A stretch of DNA of 64,000 nucleotides from Qipengyuania gaetbuli (GCF_020171365.1 NZ_JAIUZO010000002.1:1550001-1614000), one strand, 5' to 3'; positions 30,875-40,170 are shown, counted from the first letter of the stretch. Notes: generated from the letters alone by a model not told the origin. Numbers and translations are program-made.

Positions 30875-32362
30875 TCACCTACCTTCGTATTTCTCCAGCT
30901 CGTCGCCGCTGACGGTGACGACGTGCATGAGATTGGTCGAGCCGGGCGTGCCGAAGGGAACGCCTGCGAGCGCGACCAGCTTGCTGCCAGCTCCGGCAAA
31001 GCCGTGGCGCAGCGCCATGCGCTTGCCCTTGGCGATCATCTCTTCGAAGCTGCCGATGTCCTTGGTGGCCACGGCGTGCGCGCCCCACAGCAGGGCGAGA
31101 CGGCGCGCGGTCTTCATGCTGGGCGTGAGGACCAGCATCGGCACGCTCGGGCGTTCGCGCGCCACGCGGCGGGCGGTGCTGCCCGATCCGGTGAAGACAG
31201 TGATCGCGGCGATCGAAACGGTGTCGGCCACGGTCATGCAGGCATGGGCCAGCGCGTCGGCGGTGGTCTTGTCAGGCGGCGTGTCGAGGAAGCGCACGCG
31301 GGGCAGGTAAGCCTCGTCCCGTTCCACCTGGTGGGCGATGCGGTGCATGATGGTGACGGCCTCTTCCGGCCAGTCGCCGGCGGCGGTTTCGGCCGACAGC
31401 ATGACGGCATCGGCACCGTCGTAGACGGCATTGGCGACGTCGGAGACCTCGGCGCGGGTCGGCGCGGGGCTCTCGATCATGCTTTCAAGCATCTGGGTGG
31501 CGACGATCACCGGCTTGCCGGCAGTGCGCGCCTTGTTGACGATCTGCTTCTGCAGCGGCGGGACTTCCTGCGGCTCCAGCTCCACGCCCAGGTCGCCGCG
31601 GGCGACCATGATGCCGTCAGACAGTTCGATGATCTCGTCGAGGCGGCGGACCGCCATGGGCTTTTCGATCTTGGCGCACAGCGCGCCATAGCCGCCCATC
31701 AGCTTGCGGGCCTCGGCAAGGTCTTCGGGGCGCTGCACGAAGCTGAGGCCGATCCAGTCGACGCCCTGTTGCATGGCAAAGGCGAGGTCCTTGCGGTCCT
31801 TGTCGGTCAGTGCGGGGATCGGTACTTCGGCATCGGGCACGTTGACGCCCTTGCGGTCGGAAATGACGCCGCCGACCTCTGCCGAACAGAGGATCTCGTT
31901 CTCGTCGGCTCGGATCACGCGCAGGCGGATCTTGCCGTCGTTGATGAGCAGGCGCTGGCCCTTTTCGAGCAGGCCGAACAGTTCGGGATGCGGCAATTCG
32001 ACGCGGGTTTCGTCGCCCGGCTCGGGATTGCGGTCGAGCGTGAAATGGCCCGAATGGCGGATGACCGCCTTGCCGTCCTTGAACTTGCCCACGCGCAGCT
32101 TCGGACCCTGCAAATCGGCCAGGATGGCGATGGGGCGGTGGAACTGCTTCTCCAGCGCGCGGATCGCGGCGATCGTTTCGGCATGGGTCTCGTGCTCCCC
32201 ATGGCTCATGTTGACGCGGAAGGCGTCGACCCCGGCCTTGAACAGGCGGGCGAGCATTTCGGGAGATCGGCTGGCCGGACCCACGGTCGCGAGAATCTTG
32301 ACCTTGCGGCCACGGGGATCGAGCTTGGGTGCGCCTTCGCGCTCTTTGTCGGGCTTTGCCAT
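30875..32362 (-). CDS. pyk: Pyruvate kinase
   Basis: The 495-residue glycolytic enzyme transfers phosphate from phosphoenolpyruvate to ADP. The family motifs are complete: KILATVGPASRSPEML, FRVNMSHG, ILADLQGPKLRVG, the catalytic region GLSFVQRPEDL, AKIEKPMAVRRLDEI, DGIMVARGDLGVEL and the MLESMIESPAPTRAEVSDVANAV signature. The C-terminal allosteric domain is present (TGSGSTARRVARERP). The ATG lacks a clear SD. Its start lies only 46 bp from the divergent DUF1244 gene. Confidence 0.97.
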   Translation of the reverse strand: MAKPDKEREGAPKLDPRGRKVKILATVGPASRSPEMLARLFKAGVDAFRVNMSHGEHETHAETIAAIRALEKQFHRPIAILADLQGPKLRVGKFKDGKAVIRHSGHFTLDRNPEPGDETRVELPHPELFGLLEKGQRLLINDGKIRLRVIRADENEILCSAEVGGVISDRKGVNVPDAEVPIPALTDKDRKDLAFAMQQGVDWIGLSFVQRPEDLAEARKLMGGYGALCAKIEKPMAVRRLDEIIELSDGIMVARGDLGVELEPQEVPPLQKQIVNKARTAGKPVIVATQMLESMIESPAPTRAEVSDVANAVYDGADAVMLSAETAAGDWPEEAVTIMHRIAHQVERDEAYLPRVRFLDTPPDKTTADALAHACMTVADTVSIAAITVFTGSGSTARRVARERPSVPMLVLTPSMKTARRLALLWGAHAVATKDIGSFEEMIAKGKRMALRHGFAGAGSKLVALAGVPFGTPGSTNLMHVVTVSGDELEKYEGR

Positions 32363-32408
32363 GAACCAGCGCTATGGCAGGGCGGTGCGACATTTCAAGG
32401 ACGATGAC

Positions 32409-32723
32409 ATGGTTACGAATGCACCCGACCCGCTCGACCGACTGCCCGATGACGTAGCGGCAGCAGCTTTCCGGCGGCTGGTCCGCCACCTGCAGCACCG
32501 CCACGATGCCCAGAACATCGACCTGATGGGGCTGGCCGGTTTCTGCCGCAACTGCCTTGCCGACTGGATCATCGATGCCGGTTACGAAGGCGACAAGGCG
32601 CAGGCGCGCGAACTGGTGCACGGAATGCCGCAGGACCAGTGGAAGGCGACCCGCCAGTCTCCTGCCACGCCGGAGCAACTGGAGCGCATGGAAGCCAGTA
32701 TCGCGAAAAATCGCGTGGAGTAG
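32409..32723 (+). CDS. DUF1244-domain protein
   Basis: The 104-residue protein shows the DUF1244 signature ([36 protein letters not shown]) with a C-x2-C pair in FCRNC, followed by [19 protein letters not shown]. The family is common in proteobacteria and has a small helical fold of unknown function. The ATG at 32409 follows AAGGA. A longer open reading upstream runs antisense through pyk and is not real. It sits between divergent pyk and the GapR homologue gene on the same strand. Confidence 0.9.
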   Translation: MVTNAPDPLDRLPDDVAAAAFRRLVRHLQHRHDAQNIDLMGLAGFCRNCLADWIIDAGYEGDKAQARELVHGMPQDQWKATRQSPATPEQLERMEASIAKNRVE

Positions 32724-32806
32724 CGAGTCGCCGCCTTCACCCCGCGCGGCTGGGTGGCTATTCGCACCGGCCAACCGATTCTCAAGATCACCGGAGTTAC
32801 CTTCAC

Positions 32807-33043
32807 ATGGCCGAAGCCACCGACGACCGCCTGCGCCTTCTCATCGAGCGCATCGAACGCCTCGAAGAAGAGAAGAAGGGCATCGCCGACGATATTCGCG
32901 ACGTCTACGCCGAATCCAAGGCGGTGGGCTACGACACCAAGATCATGCGCCAGATCATCAAGCTTCGCAAAATGAAGCCGGACGAGCGCAGCGAGCAGGA
33001 AACGATCCTCGATACCTACAAGGCCGCGCTCGGAATGGGTTGA
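32807..33043 (+). CDS. GapR-family (DUF2312) DNA-binding protein
   Basis: The 78-residue protein is nearly all helical with the DUF2312 pattern [46 protein letters not shown], and [17 protein letters not shown] end ([16 protein letters not shown]). Caulobacter GapR binds overtwisted DNA ahead of polymerases and supports topoisomerases; this homologue should have a similar nucleoid role. The start was set at MAEATDDRL, matching the length of relatives. It follows DUF1244 by 83 bp and may be transcribed with it. Confidence 0.88.
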   Translation: MAEATDDRLRLLIERIERLEEEKKGIADDIRDVYAESKAVGYDTKIMRQIIKLRKMKPDERSEQETILDTYKAALGMG

Positions 33044-33065
33044 TTTGCTTGACTTTCCTTGCGTA

Positions 33066-33085
33066 TTGGTGAAGTAATACACCAA
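33066..33085. promoter_or_regulatory. Inverted repeat upstream of the small membrane protein/YbjQ pair
   Basis: TTGGTG and CACCAA form a perfect 6-bp inverted repeat around an 8-nt AT-rich spacer, ending 18 bp before the ATG at 33104. A TTGACT at 33049-33054 and TAATAC at 33075-33080 lie close by, but their 20-nt spacing is longer than ideal. The layout resembles the operators of GntR/YtrA-type repressors; no such regulator is encoded in the window. Confidence 0.45.
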
Positions 33086-33103
33086 ATCAACAAGGAGAGC
33101 GGC

Positions 33104-33355
33104 ATGTCGGAAGTAAATCGCGGGGCAGGACTGGTCGGGCTGGTCCTGCTGGGGCCGGTCTTCATCGCCATCGTATCGCTGGTTGCGATGCTGTTCGGCG
33201 CTGCGGCCGGCTGGGCCGGCGGGCTCATTTTCCCGCAGGTTTTCGACCGGCTGACCACGCTGATCTTCGGCGAGGCGATTCCGGCATGGCAGCTCGGCGC
33301 GATGCTGGGTTTCCTTGCGACCTTCCTTCGCGCATCATTCCCGAAGCGCAAGTAG
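33104..33355 (+). CDS. Small membrane protein of unknown function
   Basis: The 83-residue protein starts [20 protein letters not shown]. It has two or three hydrophobic segments (about residues 7-28, 30-45 and 60-75) and a basic PKRK end. I recognise no named family, although small proteins of this type occur beside YbjQ-like genes. The ATG has an excellent SD (AAGGAG, 6 nt). It is followed by the YbjQ gene after 10 bp, and the two probably form an operon controlled by the inverted repeat upstream. Confidence 0.75.
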   Translation: MSEVNRGAGLVGLVLLGPVFIAIVSLVAMLFGAAAGWAGGLIFPQVFDRLTTLIFGEAIPAWQLGAMLGFLATFLRASFPKRK

Positions 33356-33365
33356 GAGAGCAGCC

Positions 33366-33713
33366 ATGGCAGGACCCTGGAAAGACGCCCGCGGCGTCAT
33401 CGTCACCACCACCCCCACGATCGAAGGCCGGCCGATCCAGGAATACCTGGGCATCGTCACCGGCGAGGTGATCGTAGGCGCCAACATCTTCCGCGACCTG
33501 TTCGCCAATATCCGCGACATCGTCGGCGGGCGTTCGGGCAGCTACGAGCGCATCCTTGCCGATGCGCGCAACCAGGCGATCGAGGAACTGCAGGCCGAAG
33601 CGGCCACGCGCGGCGGCAATGCGGTGGTCGGCATCGACCTCGATTACGAAGTGATCGGCGACACCGGTTCGATGCTGATGGTCAGCGCCAGCGGCACTGC
33701 GGTGAAGGTCTGA
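33366..33713 (+). CDS. YbjQ/UPF0145 (heavy-metal-binding domain) family protein
   Basis: The 115-residue protein carries the YbjQ/DUF74 fold: [59 protein letters not shown] and [16 protein letters not shown]. Family members form pentameric rings and are sometimes called heavy-metal-binding domain proteins, but a biochemical function is not firmly established. A GGAGAG box precedes the ATG. The gene follows the small membrane protein by 10 bp and ends almost touching the convergent trpS. Confidence 0.9.
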   Translation: MAGPWKDARGVIVTTTPTIEGRPIQEYLGIVTGEVIVGANIFRDLFANIRDIVGGRSGSYERILADARNQAIEELQAEAATRGGNAVVGIDLDYEVIGDTGSMLMVSASGTAVKV

Positions 33714-33714
33714 C

Positions 33715-34731
33715 CTAGCCGCGCACGAGGCCGAGCGCCTCGTAGGTGGCATCGAGCGTGGGCACGGCGATCTCGCGTGCCTGCGCCGCGCCGCGTGCGA
33801 GGATCGCGTCCAGTGCCTCGCGGTCTTCGAGCAGCTCGGTGAACCGCGCCGAGATCGGGCGCAGCGTTTCCACCAGCAGTTCGCCCAGCGCAGGCTTGAA
33901 CTTGCCAAAGCCTTCGCCGCCGAAATCCTTCAGCACGCCTTCGACGCTGCCGTCGGTCAGCGCGGCATAGATCGTCACGAGGTTCAGCGCCTCGGGGCGG
34001 TCTTCCAGACCCTTTTCCTCGCTCGGCAAGGGCTCGGGGTCGGTCTTGGCCTTCTTGATCTTCTTCATCACCTCGTCCGGATCGTCGGCGAGGTTGATGC
34101 GGCTCATGTCGGAAGGGTCCGACTTGCTCATCTTGGCCGCGCCGTTGCGCAGGCTCATGATGCGCGCAGCCTGCGGCGGCACGATCGGATCGGGCAGGGT
34201 GAAGACCGGCGCTTCCTCGGACGCGAAGTCGTTGTTGAACTTCTGCGCGATGTCGCGCGCCAGTTCGAGATGCTGCTTCTGGTCTTCGCCCACCGGCACG
34301 TGGGTCGCCTGGTAGAGCAGCACGTCGGCAGCCTGCAGGACGGGGTAGGTGAACAGCGCGACCGACTGGCCTTCGCGGTTCTTGCCCGCCTTGTCCTTCC
34401 ACTGCGTCATGCGGTTGAGCCAGCCCATGCGCGCCGTGCCGCCAAGCAGCCATTGCAGTTCCGCGTGCTGCGGGACCTGTGCCTGGTTGAACAGGACGCT
34501 GCGCTGCGGGTCGATCCCGCAGGCGACCAGCGCGGCGGCCATTTCCAGCGTGCCCTTGCGCAATTCGGCCGGATCGTGCGGCATCGAGATCGCGTGCAGG
34601 TCGGCCAGGAAGAACAGGCACTGGTGACCGTCGCCCATCTCGTCCTGCATGCGCACCCAGTTGCGGATCGCCCCCAGGTAGTTGCCGAGGTGGAGATTGC
34701 CGGTGGGCTGGATGCCGGAAACAACGCGCAT
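33715..34731 (-). CDS. trpS: Tryptophan--tRNA ligase
   Basis: The 338-residue class I synthetase begins RVVSGIQPTGNLHLGNYLGAI, with the HIGH motif as HLGN. It contains DLHAIS, the Trp-binding VPVGEDQKQHLELARDIA and the loop KMSKSDPSD. It attaches Trp to its tRNA. It lies 6 bp after murJ on the same strand, consistent with a secB-murJ-trpS transcription unit. Confidence 0.97.
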   Translation of the reverse strand: MRVVSGIQPTGNLHLGNYLGAIRNWVRMQDEMGDGHQCLFFLADLHAISMPHDPAELRKGTLEMAAALVACGIDPQRSVLFNQAQVPQHAELQWLLGGTARMGWLNRMTQWKDKAGKNREGQSVALFTYPVLQAADVLLYQATHVPVGEDQKQHLELARDIAQKFNNDFASEEAPVFTLPDPIVPPQAARIMSLRNGAAKMSKSDPSDMSRINLADDPDEVMKKIKKAKTDPEPLPSEEKGLEDRPEALNLVTIYAALTDGSVEGVLKDFGGEGFGKFKPALGELLVETLRPISARFTELLEDREALDAILARGAAQAREIAVPTLDATYEALGLVRG

Positions 34732-34737
34732 GACGGG

Positions 34738-36306
34738 TTACGAAGCTTTCTTCCTGGTGAGGGCAGCGATGCGCTGCCGGTCGATGGCGCCGACTGCGAA
34801 CGCCACCCCGAAATAGACCACCGCCGAACAGGCGACGAGGACGATGAGTGCGCCCAGCCGTTCGAACAGGCCGGCCGAATACCAGCCGGTTAGCAAATCG
34901 CGCGCGAACCACAAGGCCGCGCCCATGGCTCCCGCAGCCAGCAACTGCCGCCCGACCCGCCCGACTAGTGACAGCGGAATCGCGTAATACCCGCGCTTGA
35001 GCAGCACGAGGTAGAGGTACCCCACGTTGATCCAGGCGCCGATGACGCTGCCATAGGCGACCCCGACCACGCCGAACCGCTGGAGGAAGGCGATGTTGAA
35101 GCCGACGAATACCGCGAGCGATATGAAGGCGGCATAGACCGGCGTCTTGGTGTCCGACCGGGCGTAGAAATTGGGCACCAGCACCTTCACCAGCACATAG
35201 GCGGGCAGGCCGAGGACGAGCGCGGCCAGCACCTCGCCCGTGACCGCCGCATCGGCCAGGTCGAAGCGGCCGCCCTGGAAGATCATGGTGATGAACGGGG
35301 TCGCGCAGATCGCCATCGCCACGGCTGCCGGAATGGTCAGCAGCATCGACAGCTCGATCGCGTCCGACTGGATGCGGTCCGCGCCTTCCTTGTTGTTGCC
35401 GCCCACGAACTTCGACAGCGTCGGCAGGATGGCGGTCGACAGGGCGATGCCGATGATGCCGAGCGGCAGCTGGTTCAGCCGATCGGCATAGTTCATGTAG
35501 CTCACCGACCCGCTTTCGAGCTGGTTGAGGAAGTAGAGCTGGACCAGGGTGTTGATCTGGTAGGCGCCGCCGCCGATCGCGGCGGGCAGGGCGATGATCG
35601 ACAGGCGCTTCACCTCGGGCGTGATGCGCGGCCACAGGAGCTTGGGACGGAAGCCCTCGACCCGCACCCAGTAGAGCAGCCAGAGCAGCTGTATCACGCC
35701 GCCTGCGGTCACCGCCCAGGCGATGCCGTAAGTGACCTGTTCCAGGCTTGCGCCCGCCTCCATCCACCTTTCGCCGGTCAGCAAGGCTGCGATCAGCACG
35801 ATGTTGAGGATGATCGGAAAGCTGGCACCCGGCGCAAAGCGCGAGACCGAATTGAGCATGCCGGTGAACAGCGTCACCAGGCTGACCAGCACGATGTAGG
35901 GGAACATGATCCGTGCAAAATCGACCGCGAGGCCGAATTCGCCCGGATCGACCGGCTTGTCCGCCAGCACCCATATCACGCCCGGCATCGCCAGTTCGAA
36001 GACGATGCACAGCGCGATCAGCACCGGCAGGAAAACGCTGAGCACGTCGGCGGAGAAGCTGCGCGCGTCTTCCAGCCCGCCATCGCCGTGGAGCCGCTTG
36101 GAGAACATCGGCACGAAGGCGGCCGAGAATGCGCCTTCCGCGAACAGGCGGCGGAAGACGTTGGGAATGATGAAGGCCTGGAACCAGGCATCGGTCACCG
36201 CATTCGCGCCGAGGACGCGCGAGAAGATCATCTCGCGCGCCATTCCGGCGATGCGGCTCACCATGGTGAGCGAGCCGATCGTGCCGACGTGCTTGAGCAG
36301 GCTCAT
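34738..36306 (-). CDS. murJ: Lipid II flippase MurJ
   Basis: The 522-residue polytopic membrane protein belongs to the MOP superfamily with about 14 helices. It begins LLKHVGTIGSLTMVSRIAGMAREMIFSRV and shows VTDAWFQAFIIPNVFRRLFAEGAFSAAFVP, the strongly conserved MurJ N-terminal pattern. It moves lipid II across the inner membrane for peptidoglycan synthesis. The ATG has a GGAGGC box 6 nt upstream; the longer upstream reading crosses secB out of frame. It starts 29 bp after secB. Confidence 0.97.
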   Translation of the reverse strand: MSLLKHVGTIGSLTMVSRIAGMAREMIFSRVLGANAVTDAWFQAFIIPNVFRRLFAEGAFSAAFVPMFSKRLHGDGGLEDARSFSADVLSVFLPVLIALCIVFELAMPGVIWVLADKPVDPGEFGLAVDFARIMFPYIVLVSLVTLFTGMLNSVSRFAPGASFPIILNIVLIAALLTGERWMEAGASLEQVTYGIAWAVTAGGVIQLLWLLYWVRVEGFRPKLLWPRITPEVKRLSIIALPAAIGGGAYQINTLVQLYFLNQLESGSVSYMNYADRLNQLPLGIIGIALSTAILPTLSKFVGGNNKEGADRIQSDAIELSMLLTIPAAVAMAICATPFITMIFQGGRFDLADAAVTGEVLAALVLGLPAYVLVKVLVPNFYARSDTKTPVYAAFISLAVFVGFNIAFLQRFGVVGVAYGSVIGAWINVGYLYLVLLKRGYYAIPLSLVGRVGRQLLAAGAMGAALWFARDLLTGWYSAGLFERLGALIVLVACSAVVYFGVAFAVGAIDRQRIAALTRKKAS

Positions 36307-36335
36307 GGGCGAGCCTCCATCAGCCCTCCGGGGCC

Positions 36336-36866
36336 TCAGGCGTTCCCGGTCGGAGCCGGGGTGCCCTGCGCCTGCTGCGCGGCACGAGCCTGCAGCTGCT
36401 GCTGGTAAAGCGTGCCGAAATCCATCGGATCGAGCATCAGCGGCGGGTAGCCGAGGTCGCGCACGGCTTCGGCGATGATGCCGCGGGCAAAGGGGAAGAG
36501 CAGGCGCGGCGTTTCCGCGAACAGGAAAGCGTGCGCGTGTTCTTCGGGAACGTTGCGGATGCCGACGAGGCCGCAATAGGCCAGCTCGACGATGTACATC
36601 GCGCCCTGGTCCGCATCGGCGCGCACGGTCATCTTCAGTTCGACTTCGTGCACTTCGTCGGTGATCTTGTTGGCCGCGATGTTGACCTGCACGTCGATGC
36701 GCGGCTGTTCCGTCCACTGGTAGGCAGCCGGCGCATTCGGGTTCTCGACCGAGAGGTCCTTCACATACTGGTTGAGGACGCCGACCGTGGGGCGGTTGTC
36801 CGCGCCGTTGGCACCGGCTGCAGGGTCCGCGTTGAGATCGGTCAGTACGTCGTTTTCATCGGCCAT
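36336..36866 (-). CDS. secB: Protein-export chaperone SecB
   Basis: The 176-residue protein shows the SecB core: LNQYVKDLSVENPNAP, IDVQVNIAANKITDEVHEVELKMTV, LAYCGLVGIRNVPEE, ETPRLLFPFARGIIAEAVRDLGYPPLMLDPMDF. The C-terminal tail is rich in Gln and Ala. Tetrameric SecB holds precursors unfolded and passes them to SecA. The start was placed at MADENDVL as in relatives. It heads the minus-strand run and is divergent from the Tim44-like gene, with 266 bp between them that hold no supported gene. Confidence 0.96.
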   Translation of the reverse strand: MADENDVLTDLNADPAAGANGADNRPTVGVLNQYVKDLSVENPNAPAAYQWTEQPRIDVQVNIAANKITDEVHEVELKMTVRADADQGAMYIVELAYCGLVGIRNVPEEHAHAFLFAETPRLLFPFARGIIAEAVRDLGYPPLMLDPMDFGTLYQQQLQARAAQQAQGTPAPTGNA

Positions 36867-37132
36867 CGGGCAAGCTTTCTCTAGACTGGCAATTCGGGAT
36901 CGGTCGCCGGACGCGCACGCGCCCCGCATTTCAGGGCGCGCGCCTAGCACCGTGCAGGGCGCGGGGCAATGCGCGAGGAAGGCGACGGTCCGGTCCGCGA
37001 AAGGGGCGTAGGGACCCGGCAGCGCCCATTGTGCGTTTGTAATTGGTCCCTATCTAGGGCAGTAGGGAGACAGGGCCGCTAACCTGCCTCCCCCCGCAGA
37101 TTTGCCAAGTCGACTAGAACGGAATTCCGCCA

Positions 37133-37804
37133 GTGATCTACGAGATCGTCATCCTTGCCGCCATCGCCGCCTTTCTCGGCCTGCGCCTCTATTCGGTGCT
37201 CGGCCAGCGGTCGGAGCAGGAAGAGGACCCGATCCGCCGCAGCTACGGCCCGCGCGAACAGAATGCGCCGCCCCCCCCCGTCGCTGGCAGCCCCGACGCG
37301 ATTCCTGCCGCCCGCCCGACCGTGACGCTGCGCAGCGTGGACAATGCCACCAGCGCCAACGAAACCGCGATCCGCGCGATCGCCGCGTCCGATTCGCGGT
37401 TCGACCTGCTGTCTTTCCTCGAAGGGGCGAAGGCGGCCTATGCGATGATCCTCGAAGCCTTCTGGAACGGCGACCGCGAGACCCTGCGAGAACTGACCGA
37501 CGACGATGTCTACGCCAGCTTCGCTGCCGCTATCGACGCGCGCGAAGCTGCGGGCGAAACGCTCGACAACCGCCTGATCCGGATCGAGGATGCGACTGTC
37601 CATTCGGCCGAACTCGCGGGCAAGGATGCGCGCATCGCCGTGCGCTTCGTCGCCGATATCGCGGCCGTGACCCGCGACAAGGACGGCACCGTGGTGGCAG
37701 GCTCGCTCGACGATGCCGTGGAAAGCCGGGACATCTGGACCTTCCGCCGCCATGTCGACGCGATGGACCCGAACTGGGTCCTCGACGAAACCGACCAGGA
37801 CTGA
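37133..37804 (+). CDS. Tim44/TimA-like inner membrane protein
   Basis: The 223-residue protein has an N-terminal transmembrane helix (IYEIVILAAIAAFLGLRLYSVLG) and a short Pro-rich linker. A C-terminal Tim44-like NTF2-fold domain follows (FLEGAKAAYAMILEAFWNGDRETLRELTDDDVYASF, DIWTFRRHVDAMDPNWVLDETDQ). Alphaproteobacterial Tim44 relatives are membrane-anchored and have been linked to outer membrane biogenesis. The start codon is GTG. It is divergent from secB and followed by mltA after 26 bp, so it likely shares a transcript with the downstream murein genes. Confidence 0.88.
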   Translation: MIYEIVILAAIAAFLGLRLYSVLGQRSEQEEDPIRRSYGPREQNAPPPPVAGSPDAIPAARPTVTLRSVDNATSANETAIRAIAASDSRFDLLSFLEGAKAAYAMILEAFWNGDRETLRELTDDDVYASFAAAIDAREAAGETLDNRLIRIEDATVHSAELAGKDARIAVRFVADIAAVTRDKDGTVVAGSLDDAVESRDIWTFRRHVDAMDPNWVLDETDQD

Positions 37805-37830
37805 TCACCGCCAGGACAGGAGACCGATGG

Positions 37831-39018
37831 ATGCGAAGCGCGCTCATAGCAGGGGCGGCTTTGCTGCTGTCCGCCTGTGCAGTGGTTCCCGATGCAAGGC
37901 CGCCGATGGACACGGGCGTGGTCCCGCCGCCGCCCGCGACGCTGGCCGACAATGCCCTGTCGGCAGGGCTGACCGCCGGGCCCGACATCGCCAGCTTGCC
38001 GATTGGCTCGCAGGATGCCGCCGCGGCGCTGTCCGCATTTCGCGCCTCGTGCGACAAGATCCTGTTCCGCGACGATGCGAGCGGTCTGACCAGCCGGCTC
38101 GACTGGCAGGGCCCGTGCCTTGCCGCGACCAACTGGTCGAGCGAGCCGCGCCTGTTCTTCACCAGCCAGTTCGAAACCGCCGTCGTGGGCGAGGGCAAGG
38201 CCTTCGCCACCGGCTATTTCGAGCCTGAAATCCTCGGCAGTCGTACCCGCGCGCCGGGATATGACGTGCCGGTCTATGCCATGCCCACCGACCTCGTGCG
38301 TGCATGGCCCGAAAACACGCCCGAAGCCGAACGGACCGGTCGCCCTCCGCTCGGCCGGTATGACGAGAGCGGCAAGTTCGTCCCCTATTTCGAGCGGGCC
38401 GAAATCGTCGCAGGCGCGCTCGAAGGCAAGGTGCCGGTGATTGCCTGGGCCGCCGATCCGGTCGAATTCTTCTTCCTCCAGATCCAGGGCTCGGGCCTGC
38501 TGCGCCAGCCCGACGGCAGCGTCATGCGCATCGGCTATGCCGGGCAGAACGGGCGCGAATATGTCGGTGTCGGCTCGGTCATGCGCGAACGCGGACTGAT
38601 CGGCGACGGGCCCGGCCAGTATCCCGGCTCGATGCAGGGCATCATCCAGCACATCCGCGACAACCCTGCAGAGGGCCAGGCGCTGATGAACCTCAACAAG
38701 AGCTGGATCTTCTTCCGCGAGCTGACGACCGATGGGCCGCTCGGCTCGCTCGAAGTGCCGGTGCGTCGGGGCGACAGCGTGGCTGTGGACCCCAAGTTCG
38801 TGCCCTATGGCGCGCCCGTCTGGCTCGATCTCGACCGCGACGTGGCCGACGGGCTTTGGGTGGCGCAGGACACGGGCGGTGCGATCAAGGGCGCCAACCG
38901 CTTCGATACGTTCTGGGGCAACGGCGCCGATGCACGCGAGATCGCCGGCGGCATGAGCGGGCGCGGCAAGGCCTATATCCTCCTGCCCAAGGGAACGCTC
39001 GCGCGTCTCAAACCGTGA
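37831..39018 (+). CDS. mltA: Membrane-bound lytic murein transglycosylase A
   Basis: The 395-residue lipoprotein begins MRSALIAGAALLLSACAV with a lipobox. The MltA domain contains FFTSQFETAVVGEGKAFATGYFEPEILGS and FFLQIQGSGLL. The C-terminal 3D domain keeps FVPYGAPVWLDLDRDVADGLWVAQDTGGAIKG, where the Asp residues are catalytic, and FDTFWGNG. It cleaves the beta-1,4 bond of peptidoglycan to give anhydromuropeptides. The ATG was chosen because it starts the lipoprotein signal and has an AGGAG box 8 nt before it. Its stop overlaps the GTG start of the Smr gene. Confidence 0.95.
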   Translation: MRSALIAGAALLLSACAVVPDARPPMDTGVVPPPPATLADNALSAGLTAGPDIASLPIGSQDAAAALSAFRASCDKILFRDDASGLTSRLDWQGPCLAATNWSSEPRLFFTSQFETAVVGEGKAFATGYFEPEILGSRTRAPGYDVPVYAMPTDLVRAWPENTPEAERTGRPPLGRYDESGKFVPYFERAEIVAGALEGKVPVIAWAADPVEFFFLQIQGSGLLRQPDGSVMRIGYAGQNGREYVGVGSVMRERGLIGDGPGQYPGSMQGIIQHIRDNPAEGQALMNLNKSWIFFRELTTDGPLGSLEVPVRRGDSVAVDPKFVPYGAPVWLDLDRDVADGLWVAQDTGGAIKGANRFDTFWGNGADAREIAGGMSGRGKAYILLPKGTLARLKP

Positions 39019-39572
39019 GCGCGCCGCGTGGCCTGACGGCAGAAGAAGCGGCGGCCTGGGAAAAGGTCGCGGCGACGGTCGATCCGCTGCACCCGCCTGT
39101 AAAGCGGGCTGCGGCGCCTGCACCGGCTGCCGTTCCCGCGCCTGCTCCGCCCAAGCCCCTGCCGAAGGTCCGCAAGGCGGCAGCGCCGCCGAAGCAGGCA
39201 CCGTCACCACCTCCGCCTCCGCAGACAAATTCGCTCGATTCCCATTGGGACCGCAGGCTCAAATCGGGCTCGATCCAGCCCGATGTGACGCTCGACCTGC
39301 ACGACCACGGGCTCGATGCGGCCTACGACCGGCTGATGAGCGGCATCGCGCAGGCCCGGGCCATGGGTGCGCGCACGGTGCTGCTCATTACTGGCAAGCC
39401 GCGGCCCGTCGCGCCTGCCGACCGGGCGGAACGGCGCGGTGCCATCAGGGCCAAGGTGCTGGACTGGCTGGCGGCCTCAAGCCACCATTCCGCCATCGCT
39501 GCCGTGCGCCGCGCGCACCAGCGCCATGGCGGGGACGGCGCGCTCTACATCGTGCTCAGGCGCGAGCGCTGA
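39015..39572 (+). CDS. Smr-domain protein
   Basis: The 185-residue protein has a Pro/Ala/Lys-rich disordered N-terminal half and a C-terminal Smr (small MutS-related) domain. The domain's signature reads DVTLDLHDHGLDAAYDRLMSG, followed by VLLITGKPRPV and LKxA-like end pieces such as HQRHGGDGALYIVLRR. Smr domains nick DNA or RNA. The GTG start overlaps the mltA stop by 4 nt, so translation is coupled. The end of the gene overlaps the 3' end of the convergent Pr6Pr gene by 17 bp. Confidence 0.9.
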   Translation: MSAPRGLTAEEAAAWEKVAATVDPLHPPVKRAAAPAPAAVPAPAPPKPLPKVRKAAAPPKQAPSPPPPPQTNSLDSHWDRRLKSGSIQPDVTLDLHDHGLDAAYDRLMSGIAQARAMGARTVLLITGKPRPVAPADRAERRGAIRAKVLDWLAASSHHSAIAAVRRAHQRHGGDGALYIVLRRER

Positions 39573-40170
39573 CGAGCCGGCGCAGACCGAGCAGCAGCGC
39601 GCCGAACAACATGAACACCAGCGCAAGCCCCGCGATATTCGCGAAGACCCGGCCATATCCGTACTGCGGCACGTCGAGGAAGAAATAGGCGTAGAAGCCG
39701 CTCATCTCGCCATAGACGAGCGCGAAGACGGTGTAGGCCACCGGTGCGATCATCACCAGCGGCAGGTCCTTCCAGCCATTGTTGACCGGACGGGTGAAGG
39801 CCAGCCACCAGCCGACCGTCGCGGCGGGAATGATCGTGTGGTGCATCTGGTTGGTATACCAGTCCAGCCCGACCGGGTAGTGATCTGCCGCCAGCAGAGT
39901 GTGATAGACGATGGCCACGATCGTGATGGCGGTCGCAAGCGCAAAAGGCACGGCGCGGTGGATCGATCCCTTCGCTGCGATCCAGGCGAACAGCACGGCG
40001 GCTGCCAGATTGCTCCAGATCGTGAAGAAACGCAGCAGCAGGGCGAAGGAGACGAGCGGGCTGCCGTCCCGTTCGAGATTGAGCGTGGACTGGACCGCGA
40101 GGCCGATGAAGGCTGCCAGCGAAATGATGCCGGCGAGAACGCGGGCCCGTTGCGAAAATGCGATGCTCAT
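39556..40170 (-). CDS. Pr6Pr-family integral membrane protein
   Basis: The 204-residue protein has six predicted transmembrane helices. Conserved motifs FFTIWSNLAAAVLF, YHTLLA and the YTNQMHHTIIPAATVGWWLAF stretch, plus YGEMSGFYAYFFLDV, match the Pr6Pr (FAR-17a/AIG1-like) family. The eukaryotic relatives hydrolyse fatty acid esters of hydroxy fatty acids; whether the bacterial ones do is not known. Its 3' end overlaps the convergent Smr gene. Confidence 0.85.
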   Translation of the reverse strand: MSIAFSQRARVLAGIISLAAFIGLAVQSTLNLERDGSPLVSFALLLRFFTIWSNLAAAVLFAWIAAKGSIHRAVPFALATAITIVAIVYHTLLAADHYPVGLDWYTNQMHHTIIPAATVGWWLAFTRPVNNGWKDLPLVMIAPVAYTVFALVYGEMSGFYAYFFLDVPQYGYGRVFANIAGLALVFMLFGALLLGLRRLVSARA

